Positions 4,619-5,303 of a stretch of DNA of 5,303 nt are shown here, in pieces. How positions within the stretch are numbered: position 1 is the stretch's first letter; each line of letters opens with the position of its first letter. The stretch covers positions 1-5,303 of the forward strand of contig JAUHWJ010000187.1 in assembly GCA_030424705.1 (NCBI GenBank), read 5' to 3'. The notes beneath the pieces were generated by a model. The model ran no database searches. It had not been told where the DNA came from and saw nothing but the letters and a program-made list of their open reading frames with translations. A program made the translations under genes and the position numbers. This DNA is from Alphaproteobacteria bacterium. Lineage in GTDB: Bacteria; Pseudomonadota; Alphaproteobacteria; Rhodobacterales; Rhodobacteraceae.

Positions 4619-5303
4619 ATGAACGATCTTTCCGGGCGCATCGCGCTCGTCACCGGGGGCGGCACGGGGCTCGGGCGCTCGATCTCGCTGAAGCTGGCGG
4701 AGCGGGGGGCGACCGTGCTCGTCAACTATTCCCGCAGCGCGGCGGAGGCGGAGGAGACGGTCGCCGCCATCGCCGCTGCGGGCGCGCAGGGCCGCGCCGT
4801 GCAGGCCGACGTCTCCACGCCGGAGGGCGCGGCGGCGCTCCGCGCGGCCGTAGAGCCCTTCGGGCGGCTCGACATCCTCGCCTGCAACGCCGGGATCACG
4901 AAGCAGGCGCGGAACCACGCCGATCTCGACGCGCTCTCGAAGGAGGACTTTCTCGGCGTCTATGCAGTCAACGTCGTCGGCCCCTTCCTCGCCATGCAGG
5001 CGCTGAAGCCGCTCCTCCTCGCCGCCCATGAGGCGAGCGGGCGGGCGAGCGCGGTGGTGAACACCTCCTCCATCGCCGGGCTCTCCGGCATCGGCTCCTC
5101 CGTCGCCTACGCCGCGTCGAAGGGCGCGCTCAACACGATGACGATCAGCCTCGCCCGCGCGCTCGCCCCCGCGATCCGGGTCAACGCCGTCTGCCCCGGC
5201 TTCATCGGCACGCGCTGGTTCCGCGACGCGATGGATGAGGAGACCTATGCGGCGACGATCCGCTCCGTCGAGGCGCAGACGGCCCTCGCCGCCGCTTCCG
5301 GGC
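4619..5303 (+). CDS. Classical short-chain dehydrogenase/reductase (SDR), 3' end outside window
   Basis: Some 228 residues are visible, so perhaps 20-35 C-terminal residues are missing compared with the usual 250-260. It is a Rossmann-fold NAD(P)-dependent oxidoreductase, probably cytoplasmic. The glycine-rich cofactor loop TGGGTGLG is at residues 12-19. After the second strand, NYSRS (36-40) carries Arg39, which in FabG-like enzymes favours NADPH. NAG is at 90-92 and the structural/catalytic Asn is at 118. Ser151 in NTSS, Tyr164 and Lys168 (YAASK) have the standard 13- and 4-residue spacing, so the catalytic tetrad is intact. PGF at 193-195 matches the conserved PG motif. It resembles FabG-type 3-oxoacyl reductases, but the substrate cannot be told from these motifs and many catabolic SDRs look the same. 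It is divergent from the DUF4915-type gene. Third positions are uniformly G/C, as in the amidase and the DUF4915-type gene, so nothing suggests recent transfer. Confidence 0.92.
   Translation, partial: MNDLSGRIALVTGGGTGLGRSISLKLAERGATVLVNYSRSAAEAEETVAAIAAAGAQGRAVQADVSTPEGAAALRAAVEPFGRLDILACNAGITKQARNHADLDALSKEDFLGVYAVNVVGPFLAMQALKPLLLAAHEASGRASAVVNTSSIAGLSGIGSSVAYAASKGALNTMTISLARALAPAIRVNAVCPGFIGTRWFRDAMDEETYAATIRSVEAQTALAAASG

Noticed and set aside
4547..5029. Minus-strand 160-codon frame opposite the SDR gene
   Set aside because: It is antisense to intact SDR catalytic motifs, has no recognisable domain, and runs across the promoter region.

Overview
The window is very GC-rich and C-biased at third codon positions. 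Together with the protein families seen, this suggests an alphaproteobacterium, perhaps Rhodobacterales or a close relative. The lineage is inferred from composition and protein style only. No rRNA, tRNA, transposase, phage gene or CRISPR array was seen.

Layout, left to right. (1) Bases 1-422, plus strand: the C-terminal 139 residues of an amidase-signature enzyme whose start lies outside the window. (2) Bases 423-770: a 348-base gap with no gene, carrying a chain of strong inverted repeats (533-740) and a promoter-like motif right in front of the next gene. (3) Bases 771-2987, plus strand: a 738-residue membrane protein. It has about five predicted transmembrane segments, a stem with the protein's only four cysteines, and 23 decapeptides (46 pentapeptide repeats) encoded by a 30-bp DNA repeat. 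(4) Bases 2988-3439: a 452-base gap between convergent genes, filled with GC-rich hairpins and two diverged copies of an intergenic repeat. The palindromes in these copies have changed in a compensatory way. (5) Bases 3440-4519, minus strand: a TIGR03032/DUF4915-type protein of unknown function. (6) Bases 4520-4618: a compact divergent promoter region. (7) Bases 4619 to the window end, plus strand: a classical short-chain dehydrogenase/reductase (SDR), cut off by the window edge.

The genes do not form an obvious pathway. The amidase and SDR are ordinary soluble enzymes that probably belong to neighbouring units. The pentapeptide gene appears to stand alone with its own promoter. The DUF4915-type gene and the SDR gene are divergent and may share a control region.

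The most interesting material is the pentapeptide protein and the repeats around it. The protein's predicted topology puts the beta-helix outside the cytoplasm, it has a strict two-pentapeptide alternation, its base composition shifts at the domain boundary, and its mRNA is probably leaderless. I did not find convincing evidence of a new multi-gene system.
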